DNA from: Hydrogenophaga intermedia
GTDB lineage: Bacteria > Pseudomonadota > Gammaproteobacteria > Burkholderiales > Burkholderiaceae_C
Direction: 5' to 3'
NCBI RefSeq assembly: GCF_000723405.1
Contig: NZ_CCAE010000005.1
Coordinates: 108,613 to 172,612 of the forward strand
DNA: 64,000 bases
Numbering within the stretch: the stretch's first letter is position 1; each line of letters opens with the position of its first letter. The position numbers were made by a program, and so were the translations under genes. Shown here piece after piece: positions 26,913 through 36,209 of this stretch. The notes beneath the pieces were generated by a model, which had not been told where the DNA came from, searched no databases, and saw only the letters and a program-made list of their open reading frames with translations.

Positions 26913-28142
26913 CTACTTCGCGGCGTACTTTGCGCTCAGTTCCTTGAACCCGAACACGCGGGCCGCGTTCTCACCCAGCACCTTGCGGCGCGAGGCCTCG
27001 CCGATGCCACCCATCTGGCGCTCGATGGCCTCGGGCGAATGCGGCCAGGTGCCTTCGTGGTGCGGGTAGTCATTGGCCCACAGGCAGTTGTTCTCCAGCC
27101 CGTGCGACTCCATCAGCGCCAGGCCAGCCCGGTCCTCGCCGAAGGTGGCGAAACCCTGCGCCTTGAAGTAGTCGGACGGCAAGGCCTTGAGCTTCGGTTT
27201 GACCCAGAAGTGGTGCTTCTGGTACGCCTCATCCATGGCGTCCAGCATCCACGGCAGCCATCCGATGCCGGCCTCGACACTGCCGAAGCGCAGACCCGGG
27301 AAGCGCTCGGCCACGCCGGACGCGCAGATGTTCACCAAGGGTTCCATCGTCGGAGACAGGGAGTTCACCACGTAGTTGACGACCGCGCCGCCCAGGCCAC
27401 GCGTGGTGCGCGGGTCCTTGCCGGTGGAGACGTGAAAGCTCACGGGAACGTCGGCCTCGACGAAGCGTGCCCACATCGGATCGAAGTCGGTCTTGTTGTA
27501 GTTCAGCTCGTTCGTCTTGGGCGGGCCGAACAGGGGCTTGCAGGGCAACGTGAAGTGGCGGAATCCCAGTTTCAGGCAGCGGTCGATCTCCTTCATCGTG
27601 CTCGTTATGCTGCCCGTGGCAAGCGCGGCGGCCGGCGAGAGCCGATCGACATAGGGACCAAAGGTCTCCCAGGCCCAGGTGTTGTACACGTGGCACTGGG
27701 CGTGCGCGAACTCGGGGTCGAACGTGTACCACATGGCCAGGCCCTTGCCCGGGAAAATGACCTCACCGTCGACGCCGTCCAGCGCCAGGTCCTTGAGCCG
27801 CTGCTCGACATTGGGTCCGGTCTCGGTGGCCGTGGCCCCGGCCCGGGAGCGCACCAGGTCCTCGCCCTCCAGACGGGCCAGGATCAGGCGATCGGGTTCC
27901 TCGGAGGCTTCCATCTTGCGCCACTGGACGCCCTTGTCGTCCACCCAGACCTTGGGCAGCCGGTCCTTGTACCTGGCGTCGATGCGCTCGGCCCAGAGGT
28001 TGCCGGGCTCGTTGGCGTGCGTGTCCGCCGAGAGGATCAGGTACTTGTTGGGCGCCTGTGGGCGCGGCGAGCCGACCCATCCGGTCGCGCCGGGGGTTTG
28101 CAGGCGCCACTCATTGGCTTCGTTGACGAGAATCTCGCTCAT
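26913..28142 (-). CDS. Amidohydrolase-family protein (amidohydrolase-2/ACMSD-like)
   Basis: A 409-residue TIM-barrel protein. YLILSADTHANEP at about 34-46 holds the first metal region, SFHVSTG near 230 the second, and ANDYPHHEGTWPHS near 355-368 the last. These features mark the amidohydrolase-2 family, which includes ACMSD-type decarboxylases and several hydrolases of unknown function. It is the last gene of a leftward acyl-CoA cluster, 69 bases after the CoA ligase. Its reaction there is not predictable; hydrolysis or decarboxylation of a ring-cleavage or cyclic-diketone product is possible. Confidence 0.86.
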   Translation of the reverse strand: MSEILVNEANEWRLQTPGATGWVGSPRPQAPNKYLILSADTHANEPGNLWAERIDARYKDRLPKVWVDDKGVQWRKMEASEEPDRLILARLEGEDLVRSRAGATATETGPNVEQRLKDLALDGVDGEVIFPGKGLAMWYTFDPEFAHAQCHVYNTWAWETFGPYVDRLSPAAALATGSITSTMKEIDRCLKLGFRHFTLPCKPLFGPPKTNELNYNKTDFDPMWARFVEADVPVSFHVSTGKDPRTTRGLGGAVVNYVVNSLSPTMEPLVNICASGVAERFPGLRFGSVEAGIGWLPWMLDAMDEAYQKHHFWVKPKLKALPSDYFKAQGFATFGEDRAGLALMESHGLENNCLWANDYPHHEGTWPHSPEAIERQMGGIGEASRRKVLGENAARVFGFKELSAKYAAK

Positions 28143-28211
28143 GGCATGCGTCTTTCGTGCGGTGGGGGATGGGTGGGGCGCTCGGGTCCTCGACGAGGGC
28201 GGCCAGCCGCG

Positions 28212-29753
28212 CTAGATGCGGCGTTCGATGCCCTGCCAGTAGGGCTCTCGCAAACGGCGCTTGATCAACTTGCCCGCATCGTCGCGCGGCAGCGCGTCGC
28301 GGATCTCGATGGTGCGGGGGATCTTGTAGCGGGCGAGCCGCTGCCCCAGCAGGGCGCGCAGGCGCTGATCGAACCCGGCCTCGGACACGCCGGGCGCACG
28401 CACCACGAGCGCCAGCACGGCCTCGCCGTATTCCGGGTCGGGCACACCGAAGACGGCGCAGTCCTGGACCTCGGTCGATTCCAGGAGGGCAGCCTCGATC
28501 TCCGCGGGATAAATGTTGACGCCGCCCGAGATGATCATGTCCCGCTTGCGGTCGCAGATGTACAGGAAGCCGTCCTGGTCGAGGTAGCCGACGTCACCGC
28601 CGGTGATCAGGCCGTTGCGGCCGATCTGGCGGCGCTCGTCCTCGCGCTTGTGGAAAGTGAAGTCGGGGTAGAAGTCGAGCCCGACGTAGATCTCGCCGGG
28701 CTCACCCGGCGGCAACAAGGCACCGTCCTCGCCGACGATCTCGACACGCGCGCCGTCGATGGGGCGCCCCACCGTGCCGCGGTGGCTCAGCCATTGCTCG
28801 CTGTTGCACCAGGTGACCACGCTGGACTCGGTGGTGCCGTACCACTCGTTGATGATCGGCCCCCACCAGGCGATCATCTCGGCCTTCACCTCCGGAGGAC
28901 AGGGAGCGGCCGCGTGGTAGACCTGTTGCAGGGAACTCAGGTCGTAGCGCTGTCGCACCGCCTCGGGCAGGCGCAGCAGGCGCACGAACATGGTGGGCAC
29001 CATCACCAGGGTGGTGGCACGATGCGCTTCGATCAGGCGCAGCAGTTCTTCGGCATCGAACTTCTCCATCAGCACCAGGCGGTCCGCTACCTTCAGCCCG
29101 CGCGAGGCGAACACGTTCGGGGCCGCGTGGTACATCGGTGCCGGCACGATCAGCCGGATGCCGGGCACCAGCCCATAGACCTTGGCACGCATGGCCTCGA
29201 TGCGTTTCATCTGCTCCGGCGTCGCGGGCAAGCGCTTGACGCCCTTGGGGCGGCCGGTGGTGCCCGAGGTGTAGATCACGCTTTCCACCGGTGTGCCAGG
29301 CACGCCGCGCCAGGGCTCGTGCCGGGCCAGCCAGTGATCCCAGAGCGTGAGGTCCGGTGGCATGGAAGCCGCGTCCTCCGGCACTTGGTAGGCGCGACGG
29401 ATCCCGGGGTCGGTCGGCACCACCACCAGCGTGCGTCCTTCGGCCCGAAGCCCCTGAACGTCCACCAGTCGCAAGAGGTCGTCGTGCACCACCAGCACCT
29501 TGGCGTCGCAATCGTGGACGACGTAGTCGATCTCGCTGGGCGCCAGGTGCCAGTTGAGTGGCACCGCGTAGGCGCCCAACAAGGCGGCGCCGGCCCCCGC
29601 TTCCAGAAAGGCAAAGTCGTTGCGAAGCAGCAGGGCCACCGCGTCGCCCGCTCGCACCCCCGCGGCGACGAATCCTGTGGCCGCGCGCGCGGCGCGATCT
29701 TCAACTTGCGTGGTGTCGCGGCTTCGTGTCCCGACGTGTACCGAACGTGTCAT
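28212..29753 (-). CDS. AMP-forming acyl-CoA ligase
   Basis: A 513-residue ANL-family ligase. YTSGTTGRPKGVKRLP at about 165-180 is the P-loop, EWYGTTESS the A5 motif, GGDVGYLDQDGFLYICDRKRDMIISGG the hinge region, and PRDDAGKLIKRRL near the C terminus holds the catalytic Lys. It activates a carboxylic acid with ATP and CoA, the entry step of the cluster. Its ATG overlaps the racemase stop (ATGA), so the two proteins are made together. The N-terminal extension open to 29864 is discounted because of this overlap. Substrate unknown; a branched side-chain acid is likely from context. Confidence 0.9.
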   Translation of the reverse strand: MTRSVHVGTRSRDTTQVEDRAARAATGFVAAGVRAGDAVALLLRNDFAFLEAGAGAALLGAYAVPLNWHLAPSEIDYVVHDCDAKVLVVHDDLLRLVDVQGLRAEGRTLVVVPTDPGIRRAYQVPEDAASMPPDLTLWDHWLARHEPWRGVPGTPVESVIYTSGTTGRPKGVKRLPATPEQMKRIEAMRAKVYGLVPGIRLIVPAPMYHAAPNVFASRGLKVADRLVLMEKFDAEELLRLIEAHRATTLVMVPTMFVRLLRLPEAVRQRYDLSSLQQVYHAAAPCPPEVKAEMIAWWGPIINEWYGTTESSVVTWCNSEQWLSHRGTVGRPIDGARVEIVGEDGALLPPGEPGEIYVGLDFYPDFTFHKREDERRQIGRNGLITGGDVGYLDQDGFLYICDRKRDMIISGGVNIYPAEIEAALLESTEVQDCAVFGVPDPEYGEAVLALVVRAPGVSEAGFDQRLRALLGQRLARYKIPRTIEIRDALPRDDAGKLIKRRLREPYWQGIERRI

Positions 29754-30949
29754 GGCGATGTGAAAGCTGTTGATGAATCCGGGGCCACTCGCTGGTGCTC
29801 GATCGCTTGCACGACCGAACCCATGGCGAGCAGGCGCCCCACTTCGGAGGCCGTGAAGCCCCATTGCTCCAGCGCCGTCCGGGTGTGCTGCCCTGCCCGC
29901 GGTGCCGGACCGGCCACCTGCGCCGGTGTGCGGCTGAAGCGCGGCGCGGGCGCCGGCTGCGCGAGTCCGTCCACCTCCACGAACGTGTTGCGGGCCACGT
30001 TGTGGGGATGCCGCTGCGCCTCATGGAGGTCGAGAACCGGCGCAAAGCAGGCGTCCGTTCCTTCGAGCAGCGCGCTCCATTCGTCGCGCGTCTTGCCCTT
30101 GAACACGGCCGCCAGGCGAGACCGCAGCCATGTCCAGCCGGCCGGGTCGTTCTGCTCGGGCAGGTCCTCGCCGTCCAGGCCCAGACGGACAAGCAACTCC
30201 CCGAAGAACCTGGACTCGATGGCACCGATGCAGATGTGACGGCCATCCGCCGTCTCATAGCTGTCGTACCAGGGGCGCCCGCCATCGAGCAGGTTGCAGC
30301 CTCGCTCATGCGTCCAGGCATCGCGCGCAAATGCGCCATGCAGGAACGTGAGCAGCGAACTGGCGCCGTCGACGATGGCGGCGTCGACCACCTGACCCTG
30401 ACCCGACTGGCGAGCTTCCAGCAAAGCACAGGCGATGCCGAACGCCAGGTAGAGCGCCCCGCCGCCGAAGTCGCCCACCAGGTTGAGCGGGGGCACGGGC
30501 TTGCCGCAACCGTTGCCGATCGCGTGAAGCGCACCTGTGAGGGCGATGTAGTTGATGTCGTGGCCGGCGGCCTGGGCCAGTGGCCCTTGTTGACCCCAAC
30601 CCGTCATGCGGCCATAGATCAGTCTGGGCCGGACCGCCAGGCACGCATCCGGACCCAGGCCGAGCCGTTCCATCACGCCCGGACGGAAGCCCTCGATCAG
30701 CACATCAGCGGACGCCACCAGGCGCATGACGGTGGCAGCACCTTCGGGGTGCTTCAGGTCGACGGCGATCGAGCGCCGGCCCCGGTTCATTGCCTCGAAC
30801 CGGGGATCGCGCTCGCTGGCCGCGTCCACCGCATCGGCCCGGTCGATCCGCAGGACCTCCGCGCCCATGTCGGACAGCAGCATGGCGCAGAAAGGCCCCG
30901 GGCCGATCCCGGCCATCTCGACCACCTTGATGCCGTGAAGAGGTCCCAT
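29750..30949 (-). CDS. Alpha-methylacyl-CoA racemase-type CaiB/BaiF protein
   Basis: A 399-residue class III CoA-transferase-fold protein. HGIKVVEMAGIGPGPFCAMLLSDMGAEV at the N terminus, GHDINYIALTG at about 125-135 (His) and NLVGDFGGG at about 152-160 (Asp) match the His/Asp proton-transfer pair of alpha-methylacyl-CoA racemases. It would interconvert 2R- and 2S-methylacyl-CoA so that a stereospecific dehydrogenase can act, as in degradation of steroid, bile acid and isoprenoid side chains. It lies between a Bug protein gene (three bases) and the acyl-CoA ligase (ATGA overlap). Confidence 0.9.
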   Translation of the reverse strand: MGPLHGIKVVEMAGIGPGPFCAMLLSDMGAEVLRIDRADAVDAASERDPRFEAMNRGRRSIAVDLKHPEGAATVMRLVASADVLIEGFRPGVMERLGLGPDACLAVRPRLIYGRMTGWGQQGPLAQAAGHDINYIALTGALHAIGNGCGKPVPPLNLVGDFGGGALYLAFGIACALLEARQSGQGQVVDAAIVDGASSLLTFLHGAFARDAWTHERGCNLLDGGRPWYDSYETADGRHICIGAIESRFFGELLVRLGLDGEDLPEQNDPAGWTWLRSRLAAVFKGKTRDEWSALLEGTDACFAPVLDLHEAQRHPHNVARNTFVEVDGLAQPAPAPRFSRTPAQVAGPAPRAGQHTRTALEQWGFTASEVGRLLAMGSVVQAIEHQRVAPDSSTAFTSP

Positions 30950-30952
30950 GCG

Positions 30953-31927
30953 CTATTCGATCTTGACGCCGAGCTGGGGGATCAGGTCTTTCCATGCGCG
31001 GTCTTCCGCCTTCACGATATCGCCCATCTGCGTGGTCGTGCCATCGCCCAGCGCGTGATCCAGCCTGGCGAACTTCTCCTTCACGTCCGGGTCCGCCAGG
31101 GCCGAGCGCAGGGCGCCGTTGAGGGCCGCGACAACCGGGGCCGGGGTGCCCACCGGGGCCAGCAGGCCGTACCAGGCCTGCGCCTCGAAGCCCGGGATCA
31201 CGCTGGACACCAGCGGGATGTTCGGACGACGCGCCATCGGATCGCGCGAAGCCACGCCCAGCAGCTTGAAGTGGCCCGATTCCACCAGACCCAGGTTGTC
31301 GGCCGTGGGCGTGGTGAACATCACCTTGGTCTCGCCGGAGCGAAGGGCCATGGTCATCTGCGGGCCGCCCTTGTAGGGCACGTGCAGCAGCTTGATGCCC
31401 GCCGCGCGCGCAAAGCGCTCGGCCGTGACGTGCCCGAACGACAGCAGGCCCGCGTTGCCACACTCGATGCCCTGCGGCTGGGTCTTGGCGTACTCGATGA
31501 ACTCGCGCAAATTGTTCACCGGCACGCTGCTGTTCACATAAACCAGCATGGGCGTCTGGGAGATCAGGCCGATCGGCACGAAGCTGGTGATCGCGTCGTA
31601 GGTCGGCTTGGAGGTCGCGTAGCGGGCAATGACCTGGCCAGGGTTGATGAACAGCTGCGTATAACCGTCGGCCGGTGAGGTGGCGACGAACTGGGCACCG
31701 ATCGCGCCAGAGGCGCCCGACTTGTAGTCGACCACCAGTGGCTGCCCCAGGCGCTTGGCCATGTGCTCGCCGACGGTTCGGACGATGAAGTCCGACAGGC
31801 CACCGGCCGCATAGGGAATGATGATCTTGAAGGGCCTGTTCGGGAAAGTCTCCTGGGCGTTGGCCCAGGCGGGCGCGATCGCCGATAGCAGCAGCGTGGA
31901 AAAGTGTCGTCTCCGGATCGTTTTCAT
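30953..31927 (-). CDS. Bug-family solute-binding protein
   Basis: A 324-residue periplasmic binding protein with a cleavable signal (FSTLLLSAIAPAWANAQ) followed by FPNRPFKIIIPYAAGGLSD, the Bug signature. No membrane partners are nearby. It sits three bases upstream of the racemase gene in the leftward operon, so it probably binds the acid substrate of this pathway for uptake or sensing. Confidence 0.9.
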   Translation of the reverse strand: MKTIRRRHFSTLLLSAIAPAWANAQETFPNRPFKIIIPYAAGGLSDFIVRTVGEHMAKRLGQPLVVDYKSGASGAIGAQFVATSPADGYTQLFINPGQVIARYATSKPTYDAITSFVPIGLISQTPMLVYVNSSVPVNNLREFIEYAKTQPQGIECGNAGLLSFGHVTAERFARAAGIKLLHVPYKGGPQMTMALRSGETKVMFTTPTADNLGLVESGHFKLLGVASRDPMARRPNIPLVSSVIPGFEAQAWYGLLAPVGTPAPVVAALNGALRSALADPDVKEKFARLDHALGDGTTTQMGDIVKAEDRAWKDLIPQLGVKIE

Positions 31928-31967
31928 TCTTCACTCCAGCCTTTGTCGCGTGGGGGTTGAACGGTGG

Positions 31968-32819
31968 CTACCGCGTGAGCTCGAGCTGGCCGCGATCCAG
32001 CACGGTCACGTTCCTCTCTGGCACACGGACGCGCCACTGGAAGTGGGGCCCTTTGCCGAAGAACTCGAACCGCAGACGCTCGCCCGGGTACACCGGGCTT
32101 GCGAAGCGGATGGACATGGACTTCAGCCGTTGCGGCTGGTTGTCGCAGAGCAGTCGCAGCGCGGCGCGGCAAGCCATGCCCAGCGAGCACATGCCATGCA
32201 CGATGGGCTCCCGGAACCCGGCCTGGCGCGCGATGGCCGGGTGGGAGTGCACGGGATTGAGGTCGCCGCTCAGACGGTAGATCAGGGCCGCGTTGCGGGC
32301 GACGTCGAGTTCCAGCGCGTGATCGGGCGCATCGCCCGTGACCGCGGGCGGCGTCTCGGGCGGCACGCCGAAGCCCCCGTGGCCACCATCGCCGCGCAGG
32401 AAAACGGCTTGCCGGATCGTCGCGTACGGCACGCCGTCGGGGTCGGTCACTTCCTTCTGCAGGAAGACAGCGGCACCCTTGTCCTTGCCCTTGTCGTCCA
32501 CCGCGACCACCCGAGACGTCGACTTCACCGTCCCTTCGGGTGGCAGCGACCGGTGGATCGTGAAGGCCACCTGCCCGTTGAGCAGCCGCACCCAGTCGAT
32601 CGCCAGCGACGGGTCGGCGAACCAGAACCCGGGGTAGGCCAGGATGGCGCTCATGGAGGGCACGGTCTGCTGGTCCGTCTCCAGCACATAGCGCAGATCG
32701 GGTTCATCCACAGGGTCCGCTCCGTAGCCGAGCCCCAACGCGTAGAGGCTGGAGTCGCGCCAGGTGTAGGTCTGTACAGCGTCGGGAATCCGGAAGGCTT
32801 GCAGTTTGTCGAGGTTCAT
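31968..32819 (-). CDS. MaoC-type double-hotdog enoyl-CoA hydratase
   Basis: A 283-residue protein with two hotdog halves. The N-terminal half (YALGLGYGADPVDEPDLRYVLE) is the degenerate one. The C-terminal half carries RLSGDLNPVHSHPAIARQAGFREPIVHGM at about 205-233, the hydratase-2 motif with the catalytic Asp and His. Length and layout match R-specific enoyl-CoA hydratases such as the HSD17B4 hydratase domain. It lies between two Bug protein genes and would hydrate the enoyl-CoA formed by the dehydrogenase at 33808, giving the hydroxyacyl-CoA for the thiolase-like aldolase. Confidence 0.9.
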   Translation of the reverse strand: MNLDKLQAFRIPDAVQTYTWRDSSLYALGLGYGADPVDEPDLRYVLETDQQTVPSMSAILAYPGFWFADPSLAIDWVRLLNGQVAFTIHRSLPPEGTVKSTSRVVAVDDKGKDKGAAVFLQKEVTDPDGVPYATIRQAVFLRGDGGHGGFGVPPETPPAVTGDAPDHALELDVARNAALIYRLSGDLNPVHSHPAIARQAGFREPIVHGMCSLGMACRAALRLLCDNQPQRLKSMSIRFASPVYPGERLRFEFFGKGPHFQWRVRVPERNVTVLDRGQLELTR

Positions 32820-32830
32820 GCGGTGACCAC

Positions 32831-33811
32831 TCAGTCGATGCGGATGTTTGCCTTCTTGATGACGTCGGCGTTCTGGGCGAGCTCGGCGTTGATCTGCTCA
32901 AGAAAGGCCTGGGGCGACTTGAGCGAGACGCGTCCTTGCGCGTGCAGACGGGTGCGGATGGCCGGGTCCTTGCCCAGTTCGGTCATGGCCTGGTGCAGCG
33001 CGTCGATCACCTTGGGCGGTGTGCCGGCGGGTGCGACCAGACCAAGCCAGGCGCTGAACTGAACCGAGGGGTAGCCCAGTTCGGCAACCGTGGGCACGTC
33101 CGGCAGGTCTTCCCAGCGCGTGTTTTCGGACACCGCCAGCGCGCGCAGCTTGCCCGCCTTCACCTGCGGCACGGCCGACAGGGTGTCGAAGTTGAAGTCG
33201 ACCTCGTTGGACAGCAGCGCCAGTTGCATCGGCGTGCCGCCCCGGTAGGGCACGTGGGTGGCCTTGAAGCCCGCAGCGCTGATCAATTGCTCCGAGGCGA
33301 TTTGCAGGAAGTTGCCATTGCCGCCGGAACCGAAGGTCAGGGGCGGGTTCTGCTGCGCCTTGCCCAGGGCCACGAAGTCCGCGAGCGTGCGCACATTGGC
33401 CATCTTCGGGTTTGTCGGGTTGATGGTGAGCACCAGCGGGTAGGTGGTGATCGTGGTGATGGGGGCGAAGTCCTTCGGCACGCTGTAGCCGAGGTTCTTG
33501 TAGAGCAGCGGGTTGACGGTGAGCGAGCTGGTGTTGGACACCAGCAGCGTGTAGCCGTCGGCCTTGGCCCGGGCGACGGTTTCCGTGGCCAGCGCGCCGT
33601 TGGCACCCGTCTTGTTCTCCACGATCACAGGCTGGCCGAAGCGCTTGGCCAGGCCGTCGGCCAGGGTGCGGGCGACCACGTCCACCGTGCTGCCGGCGGT
33701 GAAGCCGACCAGCAGCCGGATGGGGCGGTCCGGGTAGTCCTGCGCGCTGGCTGCGCCCGCGAGGACAAAGAAGCCAAGCGCCGCGCAGAGGGTTCTCTTG
33801 GTCTGGTTCAT
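32831..33811 (-). CDS. Bug-family solute-binding protein
   Basis: A 326-residue periplasmic binding protein with a signal peptide (LCAALGFFVLAGAASAQ) and the Bug opening YPDRPIRLLVGFTAGSTVD. It is the third orphan Bug protein of the window and the second of this operon. Its ATG overlaps the acyl-CoA dehydrogenase stop (ATGA). Confidence 0.9.
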   Translation of the reverse strand: MNQTKRTLCAALGFFVLAGAASAQDYPDRPIRLLVGFTAGSTVDVVARTLADGLAKRFGQPVIVENKTGANGALATETVARAKADGYTLLVSNTSSLTVNPLLYKNLGYSVPKDFAPITTITTYPLVLTINPTNPKMANVRTLADFVALGKAQQNPPLTFGSGGNGNFLQIASEQLISAAGFKATHVPYRGGTPMQLALLSNEVDFNFDTLSAVPQVKAGKLRALAVSENTRWEDLPDVPTVAELGYPSVQFSAWLGLVAPAGTPPKVIDALHQAMTELGKDPAIRTRLHAQGRVSLKSPQAFLEQINAELAQNADVIKKANIRID

Positions 33812-34995
33812 GTCGTGTCTCCTGTGGTTTTGGACGGGGAACGCTCGGCCGCGAACAAGGAGCGGCCAATGATCTGCTTCATGACCTCGATGGCACCGCC
33901 GCCGATGCGCGTGAGGCGGGCGTCGACGAAGGCGCGCGCGATCGGGTACTCGCGCATGTAGCCGTAGCCACCGAAGAACTGCAGGCACTGGTCGATGGCC
34001 TTGCCTTGCAACTCGGTGGACAGCAGCTTGACCTTGGCGGCGTCGATGGGCCCGAGCTCGCCGGCCATGAACTGGGTGATGCACCAATCGGTGAACACGC
34101 GCAGCGAGGTGGTTTCGGCCGCGAGCTGCGCGAGCACGAACTGCGTGTTCTGGAAGTCGGCGATGGTGCCGCCGAAGGCCTTGCGCTCGCGGGTGTAGGC
34201 CACGGTCCAGTCGATCACCGATTCGCAGACGATGGTGCTGCGCACGGCCTGGTTGAGCCGCTCCTGCGCCAGCTTGGTCATCAGCATGCGAAAGCCGTTG
34301 TGCTCCTGCCCGAGCAGGTTGCTGGCGGGCACGCGAACGTTGTCGAAGAAGAGCTCGGCCGTGTCCTGCGCGTGCGTGCCGATCTTCTCGAGCGCGCGGC
34401 CTTTCACGAAGCCGGGCCGGTCGGCCTCCACGATGATGAGGCTGATGCCGTTCTTTCGAGCGTCCTTGTCCGTCTTGGCGGCCAGGACGATCAGGTCGCA
34501 CATCATCCCGTTGGTGATGAAGATCTTCTGGCCGTTGATGACGTAGTCGTCGCCCTCGCGCTGTGCGCGGGTCGTCATGGCCTGCAGGTCGCTGCCGGCA
34601 CCGGGTTCGGACATGCCGATGCTGCCGATGACCTCGCCGCGCGCCATGCGCGGCAGCCAGTGGCGCTTCTGCTCTTCCGTGCCCCAGGTGCGGATGTAGG
34701 CCGCCACCATCTCCGAATGCACCATGAAGCCGGTGCCGGGTCCGCTCAGGCCCAGGCGCCAGAGCTCTTCGACGACGACGACGCTGTGCAGCCAGTCGCC
34801 GCCCGGGCCGCCGTATTCCTCGGGCAGGTCGCAGCACAGCAGGCCCATGCTGCCGGCCTTGAGCCAGATCTCCCGCGGCATGCGGCCTTGTCGCTCCCAA
34901 TCGGCGTGGTGGGGCTGGATTTCGGTTTCGACGAAGCGGCGCACCGCAGCGCGAAAGGCCTGGTGCTCATCGGTGAAGAAAGAACGTTTGATCAT
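33808..34995 (-). CDS. Acyl-CoA dehydrogenase (AtuD/isovaleryl-CoA dehydrogenase-like)
   Basis: A 395-residue acyl-CoA dehydrogenase with MSEPGAGSDLQAMTTRA in the barrel and QCLQFFGGYGYMREYPIARAFVDAR in the C-terminal domain. The 'YEGT' Glu of medium-chain enzymes is replaced (RIGGGAIE). A Glu is present in KLAQERLNQ, where isovaleryl-CoA-type enzymes carry their base, which fits a branched substrate. The ATG at 34995 is chosen because it begins the family N terminus IKRSFFTDEHQAFR; a TTG at 35025 overlapping the thiolase stop is an alternative. It should form the 2-enoyl-CoA for the MaoC hydratase. Confidence 0.9.
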   Translation of the reverse strand: MIKRSFFTDEHQAFRAAVRRFVETEIQPHHADWERQGRMPREIWLKAGSMGLLCCDLPEEYGGPGGDWLHSVVVVEELWRLGLSGPGTGFMVHSEMVAAYIRTWGTEEQKRHWLPRMARGEVIGSIGMSEPGAGSDLQAMTTRAQREGDDYVINGQKIFITNGMMCDLIVLAAKTDKDARKNGISLIIVEADRPGFVKGRALEKIGTHAQDTAELFFDNVRVPASNLLGQEHNGFRMLMTKLAQERLNQAVRSTIVCESVIDWTVAYTRERKAFGGTIADFQNTQFVLAQLAAETTSLRVFTDWCITQFMAGELGPIDAAKVKLLSTELQGKAIDQCLQFFGGYGYMREYPIARAFVDARLTRIGGGAIEVMKQIIGRSLFAAERSPSKTTGDTT

Positions 34996-35021
34996 TGCTC
35001 GTGCTGTGGAGGGGAAAGGGT

Positions 35022-36209
35022 TCAATGGACGCCCAGCAGCAGAGCGCTGGTGGGCAGACCGGTGCCAGCGGTGACCAAGGCGGTTTGCGCGCCCTTCACC
35101 TGGTTCACGGCTTCACCGCGCAACTGGCGCACGGCCTCGGCGATGCCGTTCATGCCGTGCAGGTAGGCCTCGCCGAGCTGGCCACCGTGCGTGTTGGTCG
35201 GCATCTGGCCGTCGAGGTCCAGTCCGCCGTCGCGAACGAAGTCCGCGGCCTGGCCGGGCTTGCAAATGCCCAGTTCTTCCAGCTGCAGCAGGATGTAGGG
35301 CGTGAAGTGGTCGTACAGGATCGCCAGGTCGACATCCTTCACCGAGCGACCCGATTGGCGTTCCAGCTCGCGCGCGGCGATGCCGAGTTCGGGGACGCGC
35401 AGCAGGTCGCCCTCGTAGAAGGGCATCATCACGTAGGGCTGGTTGCTGGCGCCCTGGGCCGCGCCCTGCACCACCACCGGTGGCTTGCGCAAGCTGCGCG
35501 CGCGCCCCGCGCTGGTGACGACGATCGCTTGCGCGCCGTCGGTCTCCTGGCAGCAATCGAGCAAACGCAGCGGCTCGGCGATGAGGCGCGAGGCCTGGTG
35601 GTCTTCCAGGGACAGCGGCCGCTGGTAGAAGTGCGCCTTCGGATTCGTCGCCGCATGGCGCCGGGCGGACACCGCCACCTGACCGAACGCGGCCGACGTG
35701 AGGCCGTGGGTGTGCAGGTAACGCTGCGCGATCAGGGCCGTCCAGCTCGCCGGTGTGCGCAGGCCGTGCGGGGTGGACCACGAATAGCGCAGCGCCTCGG
35801 TGGTGGGGGCTTGCGTGTCAGAGAGCGCGCCCGACCCCAGCCGGAAGCCGGAGCGTTCATTGAAGGCGCGGTAGCACACGACGACCTCGGCCAGACCGGT
35901 CCGCACCGCCTGGCAGGCTTGCAGCACCGTGCCGCAAGCGCCGCCACCGCCGTAGTTCACGCGGCTGAAGAAGCGCAACTGCCGAACGCCAAGCCCCTGG
36001 GCGATGAAGGCTTCCGGGTTGGTGTCCAGCGTGAACGTCACCAGTCCATCGACCTCTTCCGGCGCGATGCCCGCATCGCGCAATGCCGCGAGCACCGCTT
36101 CCATGGCGAGCCTCCATTCGGAGCGCCCCGAGTTCTTCGAGAACTCCGTGGCGCCTATGCCCACGATGGCGCTGCCGAAGTAGCCTTGTTGGCTCGAGGT
36201 GGCGGTCAT
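35022..36209 (-). CDS. Thiolase-fold lipid-transfer protein, Ltp2-like aldolase candidate
   Basis: A 395-residue thiolase-superfamily protein of the SCPx/lipid-transfer branch. NYGGGGACGTVLQACQAV puts a Cys (92) near the usual nucleophile position. The classical C-terminal thiolase motifs are replaced by TNTHGGQLGEAYLHGMNGIAEAV at about 338-360. Tyr305 (HFTPY) and Tyr349 (GEAYLHG) are candidates for the active-site tyrosines of Ltp2-type steroid side-chain aldolases. The stop of the upstream DUF35 gene overlaps its start (ATGA); the Ltp2-ChsH2 system likewise needs a DUF35 partner. A retro-aldol C-C cleavage of a 3-hydroxyacyl-CoA is therefore predicted rather than thiolysis. Confidence 0.85.
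   Translation of the reverse strand: MTATSSQQGYFGSAIVGIGATEFSKNSGRSEWRLAMEAVLAALRDAGIAPEEVDGLVTFTLDTNPEAFIAQGLGVRQLRFFSRVNYGGGGACGTVLQACQAVRTGLAEVVVCYRAFNERSGFRLGSGALSDTQAPTTEALRYSWSTPHGLRTPASWTALIAQRYLHTHGLTSAAFGQVAVSARRHAATNPKAHFYQRPLSLEDHQASRLIAEPLRLLDCCQETDGAQAIVVTSAGRARSLRKPPVVVQGAAQGASNQPYVMMPFYEGDLLRVPELGIAARELERQSGRSVKDVDLAILYDHFTPYILLQLEELGICKPGQAADFVRDGGLDLDGQMPTNTHGGQLGEAYLHGMNGIAEAVRQLRGEAVNQVKGAQTALVTAGTGLPTSALLLGVH

Noticed and set aside
26649..30239. A 1196-codon open frame on the + strand opposite the amidohydrolase and ligase genes
   Set aside because: It is a by-product of high GC and codon bias; the opposite strand carries recognisable conserved families over the same bases, and the translated + strand product shows no known motif.
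35022..36209. Ordinary acetyl-CoA acetyltransferase (thiolase)
   Set aside because: The C-terminal thiolase active-site motifs are replaced by the lipid-transfer-type TNTHGGQLGEAYLHG, and a DUF35 partner is attached.
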